Program-made: the position numbers and the translations under genes
The notes under the pieces: generated by a model
Told to the model about the DNA's origin: nothing
Database searches by the model: none
Seen by the model: the letters and a program-made list of their open reading frames with translations, nothing else
Origin: Planctomycetota bacterium
GTDB lineage: Bacteria; Planctomycetota; Phycisphaerae; UBA1845; UTPLA1
Assembly: GCA_003576905.1 (NCBI GenBank)
Contig: QEVG01000006.1
Location: 1 to 64,000 of the forward strand
Direction of reading: 5' to 3'
Length of the DNA stretch: 64,000 bases
Shown here: in pieces, positions 8,041-16,082 of the stretch
How positions within the stretch are numbered: position 1 is the stretch's first letter
Layout: every line of letters starts with the position of its first letter

Positions 8041-8967
8041 CTATCGCCCGGAGTTCCGTCGCTCGGGGGCGTCCTCTCCACGCCCTGTCCAGAGCCTGTT
8101 CATGGGTAATGGATGTGCCCAATCCTCAACTGGCCTGACGACGCCGTCGGCCGCAAGTTCGTATCCGAGCTGCCCGGTCGTGAGCGATTCCGCGTGCCCG
8201 TCCACAAACGCAACGGCGGCCTTTCCGCGATGCCTGGCCTCCGCGGGCGAATGGGGAATGCCACCCGAACCGGGACCGAAGCGATGGGCGTTTTTCTCGC
8301 GCGCAAGCCGCGGCGGATCAAGTGTGTAGGAATGGACGCCGTGTCCCGGACCGGCCCCGCGGCTGTCCGCTATCAGCACCGTCAGATCCGGGGCCGTGAT
8401 TTCGTTTTCGGAAACGGGGAAGTTGTCGTACTCCGGAGGCGCCGTGTCGGTACGCGAATTGCCGAGGTACTGATAATTGTATCCGTACGAGCCGTTGCGA
8501 ATGTCGTACCTGAAGGAGCCAACGAGCGACGGGCACACGAAATAGTCGTTGGTCATTCTCGTCGAAAAGGAATCCCCCCAAGGGCCGCTCGAATCCCGCG
8601 GCGGGTCGATGATCGCCCCGAGCTCAAATCCAAGAAACCACTGCCACCTCGGCTGCGCCGCGCCATATTCGTTTACATACGTCGCACCGTTCACGGTCGA
8701 AAGACGAAACGGGAAGAATTGTCCTTCGGACTTATCAAGATACATCACGGTGGACACACCCAGTCGATGCATGTTCGCGAGGCACGCCGCCGATTGTCCC
8801 GTCTGCCGCGCCGCGCTCATTGCCGGCAGGAGGATGCTGATGAGCACTGCAATTATTCCCATTACGACGAGCAACTCGATCAGAGAGAACCCTGAACGGG
8901 AGGGCCCCCAGGTTCGCAAGTATGCCTTCCCGGTGTGCGGGTCGTGACCATGGATTCGTGACTTCAT
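8041..8967 (-). CDS. prepilin-type N-terminal cleavage protein (type II secretion G-like)
   Basis: A 308-residue protein with a class III signal: a basic leader ending in 'SRSGFSLIELLVVMGIIAVLISILLPAMSAARQ'-type sequence, in which G|FSLIE is the prepilin peptidase site and the following helix is the pilin stalk. The globular part has the late 'AVAFVDGHAESL' motif that marks the H-X9-DG family expanded in planctomycetes. Individual functions in this family are unknown; pseudopilus or surface roles are inferred. The ATG at 8967 has GAGGAG seven bases upstream; the longer open frame is not protein-like. Its promoter holds an operator-like palindrome (9080-9108). Confidence 0.85.
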   Translation of the reverse strand: MKSRIHGHDPHTGKAYLRTWGPSRSGFSLIELLVVMGIIAVLISILLPAMSAARQTGQSAACLANMHRLGVSTVMYLDKSEGQFFPFRLSTVNGATYVNEYGAAQPRWQWFLGFELGAIIDPPRDSSGPWGDSFSTRMTNDYFVCPSLVGSFRYDIRNGSYGYNYQYLGNSRTDTAPPEYDNFPVSENEITAPDLTVLIADSRGAGPGHGVHSYTLDPPRLAREKNAHRFGPGSGGIPHSPAEARHRGKAAVAFVDGHAESLTTGQLGYELAADGVVRPVEDWAHPLPMNRLWTGRGEDAPERRNSGR

Positions 8968-9079
8968 TGTGAACTCCTCGAACTGAGGGCCCATGGGCTT
9001 TGGGGCCGACGCTGTTTGCGCCGACCACGGCACTCGGCGGCTCGCTGCCTCGCAACGACCTCTCAGGTCAGCGCCAGAA

Positions 9080-9108
9080 AATATATTGAGACTCAGTCTC
9101 AATTGCAA
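9080..9108 (-). promoter_or_regulatory. promoter with Fur-like palindrome as its spacer
   Basis: Read leftward: TTGCAA (9108-9103), a spacer of exactly 17 bases TTGAGACTGAGTCTCAA (9102-9086), then TATATT (9085-9080). The spacer is a perfect inverted repeat (TTGAGACT, one centre base, AGTCTCAA), extendable by one pair on each side. The 7-1-7 form TGAGACT-N-AGTCTCA has the symmetry of Fur-family boxes. It would start transcription near 9073, about 105 bases before the prepilin-type gene. A dimeric repressor bound here would cover both promoter hexamers. Confidence 0.65.
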
Positions 9109-9297
9109 CTTAAATATAGACGTGTTTATATAGTTTGCAAAATTTTATTTGACAGTTACTTATGAAACGCATGGCATTCGGTTTGGAAAACGGATCATCA
9201 CCCGGGATGGATGAGCTGCGCCGAAATCCAATGTCGCCACGGAATTGCAAGTCACACTTCAGGACTCCAAACCCCGAAGCGGCTTATGGCGTAAGTC

Positions 9298-9677
9298 CCT
9301 CGTGGTGAGTTGCCCCGCCACACTCTCCGTGCGAATTTCGTGCGCATTCTGGGAACCACGAGGATTTGGTTGCATCGAGGAGGCCGGGGTGCTAAGAATA
9401 GGATGTCACTAAGAGTTGCGTCCCTGCCATGTTCGACCACGGAGGCATGCGTTTTTTGAACCGATGCTGATTGAACCCTGGGGTCCGCTCGAAGCCGCGA
9501 CAGCCGGACATGCTCTGATGCGTCAGAGAGCTCCGGCCGGCCCGAAAAGACACCCACCTTTTTTGCGAAGGGTTCAAAAAATTGGCCTCCGACCGGCATT
9601 ACGGTGGAGACGCAATACAGCTCTTATGACACAGAAACCCGTCGGGCAATGCCTGCGACGGGTTTTCTTTTTTTTTT
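9298..9677 (+). ncRNA. candidate structured RNA of unknown class
   Basis: No convincing protein frame exists here, but long perfect inverted repeats do. CCTCGTGGT 9298-9306 pairs with 9355-9363. CGGAGGC 9440-9446 pairs with 9585-9591, and just inside it TTTTTTGAACC 9452-9462 pairs with 9571-9581. Within these arms a hairpin has GCCGGA 9503-9508/TCCGGC 9532-9537 and CTCTGA 9513-9518/TCAGAG 9523-9528 around a TGCG loop. AGGGTTCAA 9569-9577 can alternatively pair with 9471-9479, so two folds compete. The stretch ends in a strong rightward terminator. I see no signature of tmRNA, RNase P or SRP RNA. The 5' end and promoter are unclear; TTGACA at 9149-9154 lacks a good -10. Strand is inferred from the terminator. 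Confidence 0.45.
9635..9677 (+). terminator. strong intrinsic terminator, possibly bidirectional
   Basis: A 10-bp perfect stem AAACCCGTCG/CGACGGGTTT (9635-9644 with 9656-9665), with a GGC/GCC inner pairing in its loop. A T tract with one C break (9663-9677) follows on the plus strand. Leftward the tail is only TTTCTGTGT, so it may weakly terminate pgpA as well, but it is built for rightward transcription. Confidence 0.8.
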
Positions 9678-9705
9678 GCATCGAACCGCAATCGTCGCGC
9701 CTCTT

Positions 9706-10245
9706 TCAGCCGCCGATCCATGACGGTGCGTATGTCGCAACGGCTTTCAGAATCGCCAGCGTGTAAAGCCCCGCCACGACGTCATCAATCACAACTCCCC
9801 AGCCCCCGGGAAGTCTCCGTTCGATCCAGTTGGCAGGCCATACCTTCGCGATGTCGATGGCCCGCTCCAATAGGAACGCCGCGACAACAACCTGCCACGT
9901 ACATGGCAGGCCCACAAGGGCGACAAGAAAACCCGGTATCTCGTCAATGACATTTCGCCTGCTGTCCTTTTCATTCAGGATCGCATCGGTCCGGTCCGCA
10001 ACCCAGATCGAAACGAGGGTAAGGGCCGCCACCACCGACACGTACGCCGGCCACGACAATTGAAGGTACCGCGTCAGCAATAAATAGACCGGTATCCCAA
10101 CCACCGCGACAGCGACAGTCCCCGAGGCCACTGGCACAAATCCAAGGTACCCGAGAGAACCCACGAACAGAACGATGCGCTGGGCCATGCTCCTGCCGAG
10201 GGCCGGTGGGTCGTCGCCCGCTGAAATCGTCGGATCGTGCTTCAC
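9706..10245 (-). CDS. pgpA: phosphatidylglycerophosphatase A
   Basis: Membrane enzyme that dephosphorylates phosphatidylglycerol phosphate in phospholipid synthesis. The 179-residue protein shows the family marks 'GYLGFVPVASGTVA', 'VIDEIPGFLVAL', 'FLLERAIDIAKVWPANWIERRLPGGWGVVIDDVVAG' in order, with about four hydrophobic segments. The usual F-R in 'FxxFRxxDIxKPxP' is read here as 'LERAIDIAKVWP', so this motif is slightly divergent. The GTG start at 10245 overlaps the TGA of the upstream phosphorylase gene as GTGA, implying translational coupling. A longer frame to 10320 would run deep into that gene. Confidence 0.9.
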   Translation of the reverse strand: MKHDPTISAGDDPPALGRSMAQRIVLFVGSLGYLGFVPVASGTVAVAVVGIPVYLLLTRYLQLSWPAYVSVVAALTLVSIWVADRTDAILNEKDSRRNVIDEIPGFLVALVGLPCTWQVVVAAFLLERAIDIAKVWPANWIERRLPGGWGVVIDDVVAGLYTLAILKAVATYAPSWIGG

Positions 10246-11132
10246 TTCGGGAAATACTTCGAAAGGATGGGCCCCAGCCGCCGCACCAGTTCCGTCGGCA
10301 CACTTTTCCTTTTCGTCCACATCGCCATTTCAAGGGCGTCCTGGCAGTCGCACTCGGCCAGCGACCGCCCCGCCATTTCACGAAGGGCGGCGCGGATCAG
10401 CTTCACAGAGTTGGCCGTCGCGTGTTCGACATTGTGCACGATTTCGGCCAGAAGCGTGCGCCGGTCCAGACCTGGCTCATGCGGTCGCCAGCAGTCGTAA
10501 TCCGTGGGCAGCGCGACCAGCGCGTAACACATCTCCGCCTCACGTGCCAGCTTCGCCTCGGGCATGCAGGTCATTCCGATAAGGTCACCGCCCCAGGAGC
10601 GGTGCATTCGACTTTCGGCCACGGTTGAAAACGCCGGCCCTTCCATGCAGACATAGGTGCCGCCGTCGTGGACCGTCGTATCCACGGCCGTGCTGACTTC
10701 GAGAAGTCTTCTCCGCAAGCCGGCGCAAAACGGCTCCGCAAACTCCACATGTGCCGCCAGGCCCGGCTCGTCAAAAAAGGTGCCGGCGCGCCGCGTCGTC
10801 CGGTCGATGACCTGGTCGGCAATGACCAGGTCGCGCGGGCGAATCTCCTCGCGGAGGCTGCCGGTCGCCCCGCTGGCGAGAATGTGCGTCACGCCGATTG
10901 ACTTGAGCGCGAAGATATTCGCCCGATACGGAACGGCCGTCGGGCTGAGGCTGTGTGCAGTCCCATGTCGCGGCAGGAATGCGATTTCCGTCCCCTCCCA
11001 CCGGCCCCGAATGATCGGCGCGCTGGGCGGCCCGTACGGCGTCTCAACGGGCACCGCCTCCCCCTGCACCTCGGCGGCCAGCGCCTGTCCAAGCCCGGTC
11101 CCGCCGATCAAACCCACGATACATTCCGGCAT
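10242..11132 (-). CDS. mtnP: S-methyl-5'-thioadenosine phosphorylase
   Basis: Cytoplasmic phosphorylase that splits methylthioadenosine into adenine and 5-methylthioribose 1-phosphate in methionine salvage. The 296-residue protein has the PNP/MTAP-2 marks: 'IGGTGL', phosphate-site 'LPRHGTAHSLSPTAVPYRANI', 'GATGSLREEIRPRDLVIADQ', 'YVCMEGPAFSTVAES', 'IGMTCMPEAKLAREAEMCYA' and 'PTDYDCW'. The Asp in TDYDCW is typical of MTA rather than guanosine phosphorylases. The gene leads a two-gene unit with pgpA (GTGA overlap). The phosphotransferase gene at 11254 diverges from it across about 120 bases. Confidence 0.93.
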   Translation of the reverse strand: MPECIVGLIGGTGLGQALAAEVQGEAVPVETPYGPPSAPIIRGRWEGTEIAFLPRHGTAHSLSPTAVPYRANIFALKSIGVTHILASGATGSLREEIRPRDLVIADQVIDRTTRRAGTFFDEPGLAAHVEFAEPFCAGLRRRLLEVSTAVDTTVHDGGTYVCMEGPAFSTVAESRMHRSWGGDLIGMTCMPEAKLAREAEMCYALVALPTDYDCWRPHEPGLDRRTLLAEIVHNVEHATANSVKLIRAALREMAGRSLAECDCQDALEMAMWTKRKSVPTELVRRLGPILSKYFPK

Positions 11133-11253
11133 TTGCGTCTACCTCGAACGGCCCCCCGGCGCCGACGGGGCCGATGCCGGGCACTATCGGCGCAGAGGGG
11201 CCGGGCGTCAATTGCGCCCCGGCCATTTCGCCCGCCGCCCGCCCGCTTACACT

Positions 11254-12306
11254 ATGTGTATGACGGATGTTCGCGCTAGGTTTGCGGCCGATGAACTGGC
11301 CATCGTGCTCAGTCATTACGATCTGGGGTTTATTCACGACATCCGGGAGTTTCCCCGCGGTTCACATCTGGCGGCCAAGCTGATCATCAGCACGGACAAG
11401 AGCAAGTACATCCTCAAGCGGCGACCGAAGGGAAAGGACGATCCGCGCAAGGTCGCCTTTGCCCATGCCCTTCAGCTCTACCTCGCCGAGAAGAACTTCC
11501 CGTTACCCCATCTCGTTGGCACGCGGCGAGACAATAACTCGATGCTCAAGATCGGCGACGCGATCTATGAGGTCTTTGAGTTCATTGATGGCGGGCCCTA
11601 TGACATGGGGCTCCTGCCAACATATCAGGCCGGCAAGACGCTTGGGCTGTATCACCAGCTCGTGAAGGACTACGACTCGGAGTACGAGCCCCCTCCCGGC
11701 ACCTATCACGCCGCCAAGTCCGTCCATGACTCGATCCCGCGCATGGGGGAGGTCCTCAGGACGCGTCCCTCGGCGGAAGGTCGCGAGCGCGAGTTGAACG
11801 CGACGGTGGCCCAGCTTCGTGAGATTTATGCAATGGCCGCCGGCGCCGCAAACGAGGCCGGGCTCCCCAAATGGGCGCCGCAGATCATTCATTCCGACTG
11901 GCACCCCGGGAACATGATCTTTGACAAGGGGCACGTCGTCGCGGTCATCGACTACGACGCGGCGCGCGAGGCGCCGCGCGTCGTCGATATTGCAAACGGC
12001 TGCCTGCAATTTTCCCTGGTAACGGGCGACCGCGATGTGGCGACATGGGAGGACCGCACGGACATGGAACGGGCCCGCCGCTTCCTGCGCGGGTATGACG
12101 AAATGGCCGTCCTGACGCATGCTGAGCTGAAGGTGATCCCGCTGCTCATGCAGGAGGCCCTGATTGCCCAGGCGATCTCGCCGATCCTCAAGCGCGGAAC
12201 CTTCGCCGGGCTGGACGGTTTCGATTTTCTCAAGATGCTGCTGCGAAAACTCGCCTGGCTCCAGGCAAATGCCGGCGTGTTCGAACTTGATTCTCAGGAA
12301 GGCTGA
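11254..12306 (+). CDS. APH-type phosphotransferase
   Basis: A 350-residue kinase-fold protein of the aminoglycoside phosphotransferase/choline kinase superfamily. An N-lobe Lys strand 'KYILKRRP' is followed by hinge 'IYEVFEFIDGGPY', catalytic loop 'IIHSDWHPGNMIF' (Asp, His, Asn) and metal-binding 'AVIDYDAA'. The substrate cannot be read; homoserine, sugar or choline-like alcohols are all possible. Nothing suggests antibiotic resistance in particular. Start is ATG 11254 or ATG 11260; neither has a clear ribosome binding site. The gene heads a rightward run with thioesterase, MoaD-MoaE, DUF4149 and endonuclease III genes. Confidence 0.82.
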   Translation: MCMTDVRARFAADELAIVLSHYDLGFIHDIREFPRGSHLAAKLIISTDKSKYILKRRPKGKDDPRKVAFAHALQLYLAEKNFPLPHLVGTRRDNNSMLKIGDAIYEVFEFIDGGPYDMGLLPTYQAGKTLGLYHQLVKDYDSEYEPPPGTYHAAKSVHDSIPRMGEVLRTRPSAEGRERELNATVAQLREIYAMAAGAANEAGLPKWAPQIIHSDWHPGNMIFDKGHVVAVIDYDAAREAPRVVDIANGCLQFSLVTGDRDVATWEDRTDMERARRFLRGYDEMAVLTHAELKVIPLLMQEALIAQAISPILKRGTFAGLDGFDFLKMLLRKLAWLQANAGVFELDSQEG

Positions 12307-12357
12307 AGCGGCCCGGCGCGCTTGCCTCACATCGTCCGACGCGCTAGATTTCCCTCC

Positions 12358-12786
12358 ATGAACCTCGCCGAACCCGCCAGAAACGCGATCATTGAGCGGA
12401 TCTCGACAATCCCGATCGTGTCGACGCTTCAGATTCGCATCGAAGAAATGGCCACGGGCCTGTGCCGCGCGTACGTGCCGCGGGATACCAGGTACGACGG
12501 CATCTATCGCTCGTTTCATGGCGGGCTGCTGATGACCATCGCCGACAGCATTGCGTGTTTCGCGATTATGACGCGTACCGGCCCCGACGAACCGCTCACC
12601 ACGACAGACATGAACATCCGCTTCCTTGCGCCGTGCCGCGACGACGTCCGCGCCGAGGCGCGCGTCATCAAGCTGGGCCGAACGCTTTGTCCCGTGTCGG
12701 TCGATCTTTTCGAGGCCCGAGGGACGCCCGTGGCCGTCGCCCAGGTGACCTATATTCGACTGGAGAAGCCCCCGACCTCGCCATGA
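12358..12786 (+). CDS. PaaI-type hotdog thioesterase
   Basis: A 142-residue single hotdog domain of the PaaI/YdiI type, which hydrolyses acyl- or aryl-CoA thioesters. It has the helix motif 'SFHGGLLMTIADSIACFAIM' followed by 'TTDMNIRFLAPCRDDVRAEARVI' and 'VSVDLFEARGTPVAVAQVTYI'. In PaaI relatives the catalytic acid sits in the H-G-G-x-x-x-x-x-x-D helix, as seen here. The substrate is unknown. The ATG at 12358 was chosen over 12322 because the extra residues are not family-like. It ends in ATGA, overlapping a possible start of the next gene. Confidence 0.85.
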   Translation: MNLAEPARNAIIERISTIPIVSTLQIRIEEMATGLCRAYVPRDTRYDGIYRSFHGGLLMTIADSIACFAIMTRTGPDEPLTTTDMNIRFLAPCRDDVRAEARVIKLGRTLCPVSVDLFEARGTPVAVAQVTYIRLEKPPTSP

Positions 12787-12815
12787 CACACGGAGGATCA
12801 CTTGAGAGTACCCCC

Positions 12816-13490
12816 ATGCCGACCGTGACTGTCAGGTTTTTTGGTCCCGCCCGGGATCATGCAGGCACGCCCGAGGCGCGCATCGCCATCGAAGCCGCCG
12901 AGACCGTCGGCCGCCTTGCGGGTCGCCTCGCTCAAGCGTACCCCCGGCTCGGCGAAGCATTGGGCATTCGCCTTGCCGTGAACAAAAGCTTCGTTCCGCT
13001 CAGTCACGTGCTGAATGACGGGGACGAGGTGGCGGTGATTCCCCCGGTCTCTGGCGGCGCGCCGGCCGCGCGAATTCGCATCACATCCGACCCCCTCGAC
13101 GAATCCGCCATTGGGCGTGAACTCGCGCGGCCCGACGCCGGGGCGATCCTCACATTCTCCGGTACGGTACGGGCGGAGCTCGACGGCTGCCGCCCGCTCG
13201 TCGGGCTGGAATACGAGGCATACGAGGCGATGGCCGTGGAGCAGATGACCACGCTGCGCGAAAAGGCCATCGCCAAGTTCGGCATCCTCGATGCGGCGAT
13301 TCACCATCGGGTGGGAAAGCTCCGGCTGGGTGAGCCGTCCATCGTCGTGGCGGTCGTATCCGGACACCGGGCGGAGGCTTTCGACGCGTGCAAGTGGATT
13401 GTCGACACCGTCAAGCTGGACGTGCCGATTTGGAAGAAGAACCTCTGGGCCGACGGCGCGGCCGACTGGGTGGACCCAACATGCTCCTGA
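12816..13490 (+). CDS. moaX: MoaD-MoaE fusion, molybdopterin synthase
   Basis: Both subunits of molybdopterin synthase in one 224-residue chain; the enzyme inserts two sulfurs into cyclic pyranopterin monophosphate. Residues 1-85 are MoaD, a ubiquitin-like fold from 'TVTVRFFGPARDHAG' to 'GDEVAVIPPVSGG'. Residues about 90-220 are MoaE: 'GAILTFSGTVRAELDG', 'GLEYEAYEAMAVEQM', 'HHRVGKLRLGEPSIVVAVVSGHRAEAFDAC' and 'PIWKKNL'. The MoaD Gly-Gly, which must be a free C-terminus to be thiocarboxylated, is internal here, so cleavage is expected as in mycobacterial MoaX. An in-frame ATG at 12783 overlaps the preceding stop (ATGA) and would add 11 residues. Confidence 0.92.
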   Translation: MPTVTVRFFGPARDHAGTPEARIAIEAAETVGRLAGRLAQAYPRLGEALGIRLAVNKSFVPLSHVLNDGDEVAVIPPVSGGAPAARIRITSDPLDESAIGRELARPDAGAILTFSGTVRAELDGCRPLVGLEYEAYEAMAVEQMTTLREKAIAKFGILDAAIHHRVGKLRLGEPSIVVAVVSGHRAEAFDACKWIVDTVKLDVPIWKKNLWADGAADWVDPTCS

Positions 13491-13996
13491 GGACTCTGCG
13501 GGCATTGGCGCACACCGCCGCGGGCATCTGGCTCGGCGGCATGGTGATGCTTGCGATTGTCGCTCCGACGACGTTCGGCGTCATGCGGACCACCGGCGTC
13601 GATAATCCGGACGCGATCGCGGGACAGGTGATGGCCAGGAATTTCGTGCGATTCGACAAGGTGCAGATGAGCTGCGCGGCCGTGCTGCTCGTCTGGACAT
13701 CGACCACGATCCTCCGCAAGCCGAGCACGCGTGACTGGGTCCGCGCGGCGCTGATCGCAGCGGCCGCCGGACTGATGCTCTACAGTGCCTGGACGCTGAC
13801 TCCCCGGATTCTCGATCTCCAGCCGATCCTCGCCGGGCCCGACCCGGATTCCGCCATGCGCGCCGCGTTCGATCAGTTTCACGCGACCTCGGTACGCATC
13901 GCGCAGGCCCTTCTCCTGCTTCTCGTCATTGTCAATCTCGAATTGGCCCTGCCGATAGAACCGGCACCGCTCAACCCGCTGCCTGGCGAAAAATGA
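13481..13996 (+). CDS. DUF4149-like membrane protein
   Basis: A 171-residue integral membrane protein with about four hydrophobic helices: 'GIWLGGMVMLAIVAPTTFGVM', 'AAVLLVWTSTTIL', 'ALIAAAAGLMLYSAWTL' and 'ALLLLLVIVNLELAL'. The N-terminal small-residue helix followed by 'F.RFDKVQ' resembles DUF4149/TMEM205-like proteins. The function is unknown. The ATG at 13481 overlaps the moaX stop by 10 bases, and its own TGA overlaps the next ATG (ATGA), so it lies in the middle of a coupled run. No role in molybdopterin synthesis is implied by sequence. Confidence 0.7.
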   Translation: MLLRTLRALAHTAAGIWLGGMVMLAIVAPTTFGVMRTTGVDNPDAIAGQVMARNFVRFDKVQMSCAAVLLVWTSTTILRKPSTRDWVRAALIAAAAGLMLYSAWTLTPRILDLQPILAGPDPDSAMRAAFDQFHATSVRIAQALLLLLVIVNLELALPIEPAPLNPLPGEK

Positions 13997-14784
13997 AGAA
14001 GAAACGCATACCCCAAGCGGCCAAACCCCGAGTGCGGGCGGGCAGCTCGAGCGAGCCGCTTGAGTCGCGACGCGGCCGGGCCCGCGCGATTCTCGAAGAG
14101 CTTCGGCGGCTCTATCCCGAGGCCGACTGCGCCTTGGAACACAAGACTCCCCTTCAGCTTCTTGTGTCCACGATCCTCTCGGCCCAGTGCACCGATGACC
14201 GGGTGAACATGGTCACGCCGCAGCTCTTCGCCCGATATCCCGACGCACCGGCGCTTGCGGCGGCGAACCCGGCCGATGTCGAGGGGATCATCAAGTCCAC
14301 TGGATTCTTCCGGAACAAGACGAAAAACATCATAGGGGCGGGGAAAGTCATCACCGAAAAATTCTCCGGCAAGGTACCCGACACAATGGAACACCTGCTT
14401 GAGGTGCCGGGCGTGGCCCGAAAAACGGCGAACGTGGTCCTTGGCACGTGGTTCAAGAGGAACGAGGGCGTCGTCGTCGATACGCACATCGGCCGGCTAT
14501 CGCACCGGCTGGGCCTGAGCTGGCGATCGCGAAACGACAAGGATGCGGTGCGAATCGAGCAGGACCTGATGGAGGTGTTTCCTCGCGAAGAGTGGACCTT
14601 TGTCGGGCACGCCCTGATCTGGCACGGCCGAAAGGTCTGTTCCGCGCGAAAGCCGGCGTGCGATCGGTGCTCGCTCGCCGCCCATTGCCCCTCGGCGTTC
14701 TCATTTGGAAACGGGAATGCGCTCGCGGACTCAAAGGCGAGAACGCCAAAGCGCACCGCACGCCGGCGACCCCCACGCCCATGA
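13993..14784 (+). CDS. nth: endonuclease III
   Basis: DNA glycosylase/AP lyase that removes oxidised pyrimidines in base excision repair. The 263-residue protein has a helix-hairpin-helix 'LLEVPGVARKTANVVL' with catalytic K144 and D163 in 'VVDTHIGRL'. The [4Fe-4S] cluster Cys are C216, C223, C226 and C232 with the family spacing 6-2-5. Both ends are longer than the E. coli protein: about 25 basic N-terminal residues and about 30 C-terminal residues ending in Arg/Pro. The start overlaps the preceding stop as ATGA. It closes the rightward run that begins at 11254. Confidence 0.95.
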   Translation: MKKKRIPQAAKPRVRAGSSSEPLESRRGRARAILEELRRLYPEADCALEHKTPLQLLVSTILSAQCTDDRVNMVTPQLFARYPDAPALAAANPADVEGIIKSTGFFRNKTKNIIGAGKVITEKFSGKVPDTMEHLLEVPGVARKTANVVLGTWFKRNEGVVVDTHIGRLSHRLGLSWRSRNDKDAVRIEQDLMEVFPREEWTFVGHALIWHGRKVCSARKPACDRCSLAAHCPSAFSFGNGNALADSKARTPKRTARRRPPRP

Positions 14785-14807
14785 GGCACACGTCCGCGCA
14801 CCGCGCC

Positions 14808-16082
14808 TCAGTCAATAGCGCCCTCTCGAATGCCCAGAATGGTCGAGACGGTCTCCCGCTCAAAGCGCCGCATGTCGAAGAGCCGGCGGGCCCGCCGCTG
14901 CGCGGCCTCGCCCAGCCGGTCAATCGCACCGTCTTCGGAGAGAATCGCCGCCAGCGCATCGGCGAGCGATCTCGCACAGCCCGGCGGTACGACATACCCG
15001 CACTCGCCGTGCGCGACCGCCTCGGGAAGTCCCCCCACGTCGGTGACGATACACGGCTTTCCCCGGGCCATGGCCTCGATCACGCTGTTCGACATCGACT
15101 CTCGCCTCGAGGCCTGAACGTAGATATCAACACGGTCGTGCATGTCGTCCCGATCCGCACTGTATCCGGCGAACTCCACTCGGTGCCCAAGCCCGTCCGC
15201 GCCCGCCCGCCCGCGCAACTCGCCGGCGAGCGGACCATCGCCGAAATAGGCGAGCCGCGCACGCGGGAAGCGCCCCGCGATGAGCTTGAAGGCATCGTAG
15301 AGTACGTCGGCCCCTTTTGCCGGCGTCACGCGCCCGGAGGTGCCGATGCACACGGCCTCCCGCGCGGCGGTGCGACGAGGACACGACGCCGGCGGTTCGC
15401 CGTTGAAGATGATCCGGACCGATTCCTCGCGGAGGCCGTATTGCCGGATGTACGCGTCGGCGACGCGGCGGCTGTTGAGGATCACGGCGTCACAAAGGCG
15501 GGCAGGCCAGCGCTGGCGGCGCGTGACGCGGCGTCGCCAGAACCGAGGCATCGGCACGACGCGGAGCAGGCGCCGCGCGGGCAGGCTGGGCAGGCTCGGC
15601 GGCATCTGGCGGATGGAGGAAACGACGCGCAGGCCCAGCGTACGCGCCGCGAGCAACGAGGTCAGGAAAGCCGCGCCGTGGTCCTGTTGCACGACAAAAA
15701 GAGTGTCCGCCCCCGCGGCCCGAAGCCATCGCCGCCGCCGGCGCAGCAGCGCGACCGAGACGTCTCGATCGCCGGAGAGCGACTCATCGAGCCAACCCGT
15801 GTGTTCAACCGTCAGCCGGTGCGGTTCCGTCACATCCAGTAGTTCATCGTAGATCGATACGCCGGAGTACCCGACATGGACCGATGCTCCGGAGCGGAGC
15901 AGCGCGCGAATGGTCATCTGGATATACTTTTCCGCGCCGCCGGCGAAGACAAATCCATCGACGTTGAGATGATGCACGGCCAGGAGCGCAACACGGCGAC
16001 CGGCGGCAGGGAGCGCCAAAGTACCGGCGTCCTGCGCCGCACGAAATGTGGATTGCGGAGTTTGCAGGGACGTCACGGGCAT
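14808..16082 (-). CDS. GT4-family glycosyltransferase
   Basis: A 424-residue GT-B glycosyltransferase. The acceptor lobe begins 'VALLAVHHLNVDGFVFAGGAEKYI', where GGAEK is typical of GT4 enzymes. The donor lobe has 'IGTSGRVTPAKGADVLYDAF', 'LAYFGDGPLAGEL', 'VEFAGYSADRDDM' and the nucleotide-sugar motif 'ESMSNSVIEAMARGKPCIVTDVGGLPEAV'. It probably acts at the inner membrane on cell-surface glycan; the sugar is unknown. ATG 16082 has GGAG 10 bases upstream and is preferred to GTG 16115. It follows the 891-residue secreted protein gene by about 125 bases on the same strand. Confidence 0.88.
   Translation of the reverse strand: MPVTSLQTPQSTFRAAQDAGTLALPAAGRRVALLAVHHLNVDGFVFAGGAEKYIQMTIRALLRSGASVHVGYSGVSIYDELLDVTEPHRLTVEHTGWLDESLSGDRDVSVALLRRRRRWLRAAGADTLFVVQQDHGAAFLTSLLAARTLGLRVVSSIRQMPPSLPSLPARRLLRVVPMPRFWRRRVTRRQRWPARLCDAVILNSRRVADAYIRQYGLREESVRIIFNGEPPASCPRRTAAREAVCIGTSGRVTPAKGADVLYDAFKLIAGRFPRARLAYFGDGPLAGELRGRAGADGLGHRVEFAGYSADRDDMHDRVDIYVQASRRESMSNSVIEAMARGKPCIVTDVGGLPEAVAHGECGYVVPPGCARSLADALAAILSEDGAIDRLGEAAQRRARRLFDMRRFERETVSTILGIREGAID

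Noticed and set aside
9162-9308. 48-codon frame starting ATGAAACGCATG after TTGACA
   Set aside because: The composition is not protein-like, no ribosome binding site precedes it, and it overlaps the inverted repeats of the candidate RNA.
9298-9677. tmRNA, RNase P RNA or SRP RNA
   Set aside because: None of their conserved sequence blocks could be found; only general folding potential is seen, so the class is left open.
11254-12306. Aminoglycoside resistance gene
   Set aside because: It has the kinase-fold motifs, but these are shared by many metabolic kinases; nothing in sequence or context points to resistance.
11503-12801. 432-codon open frame on the minus strand
   Set aside because: Antisense to the phosphotransferase and thioesterase genes, both with intact motifs.
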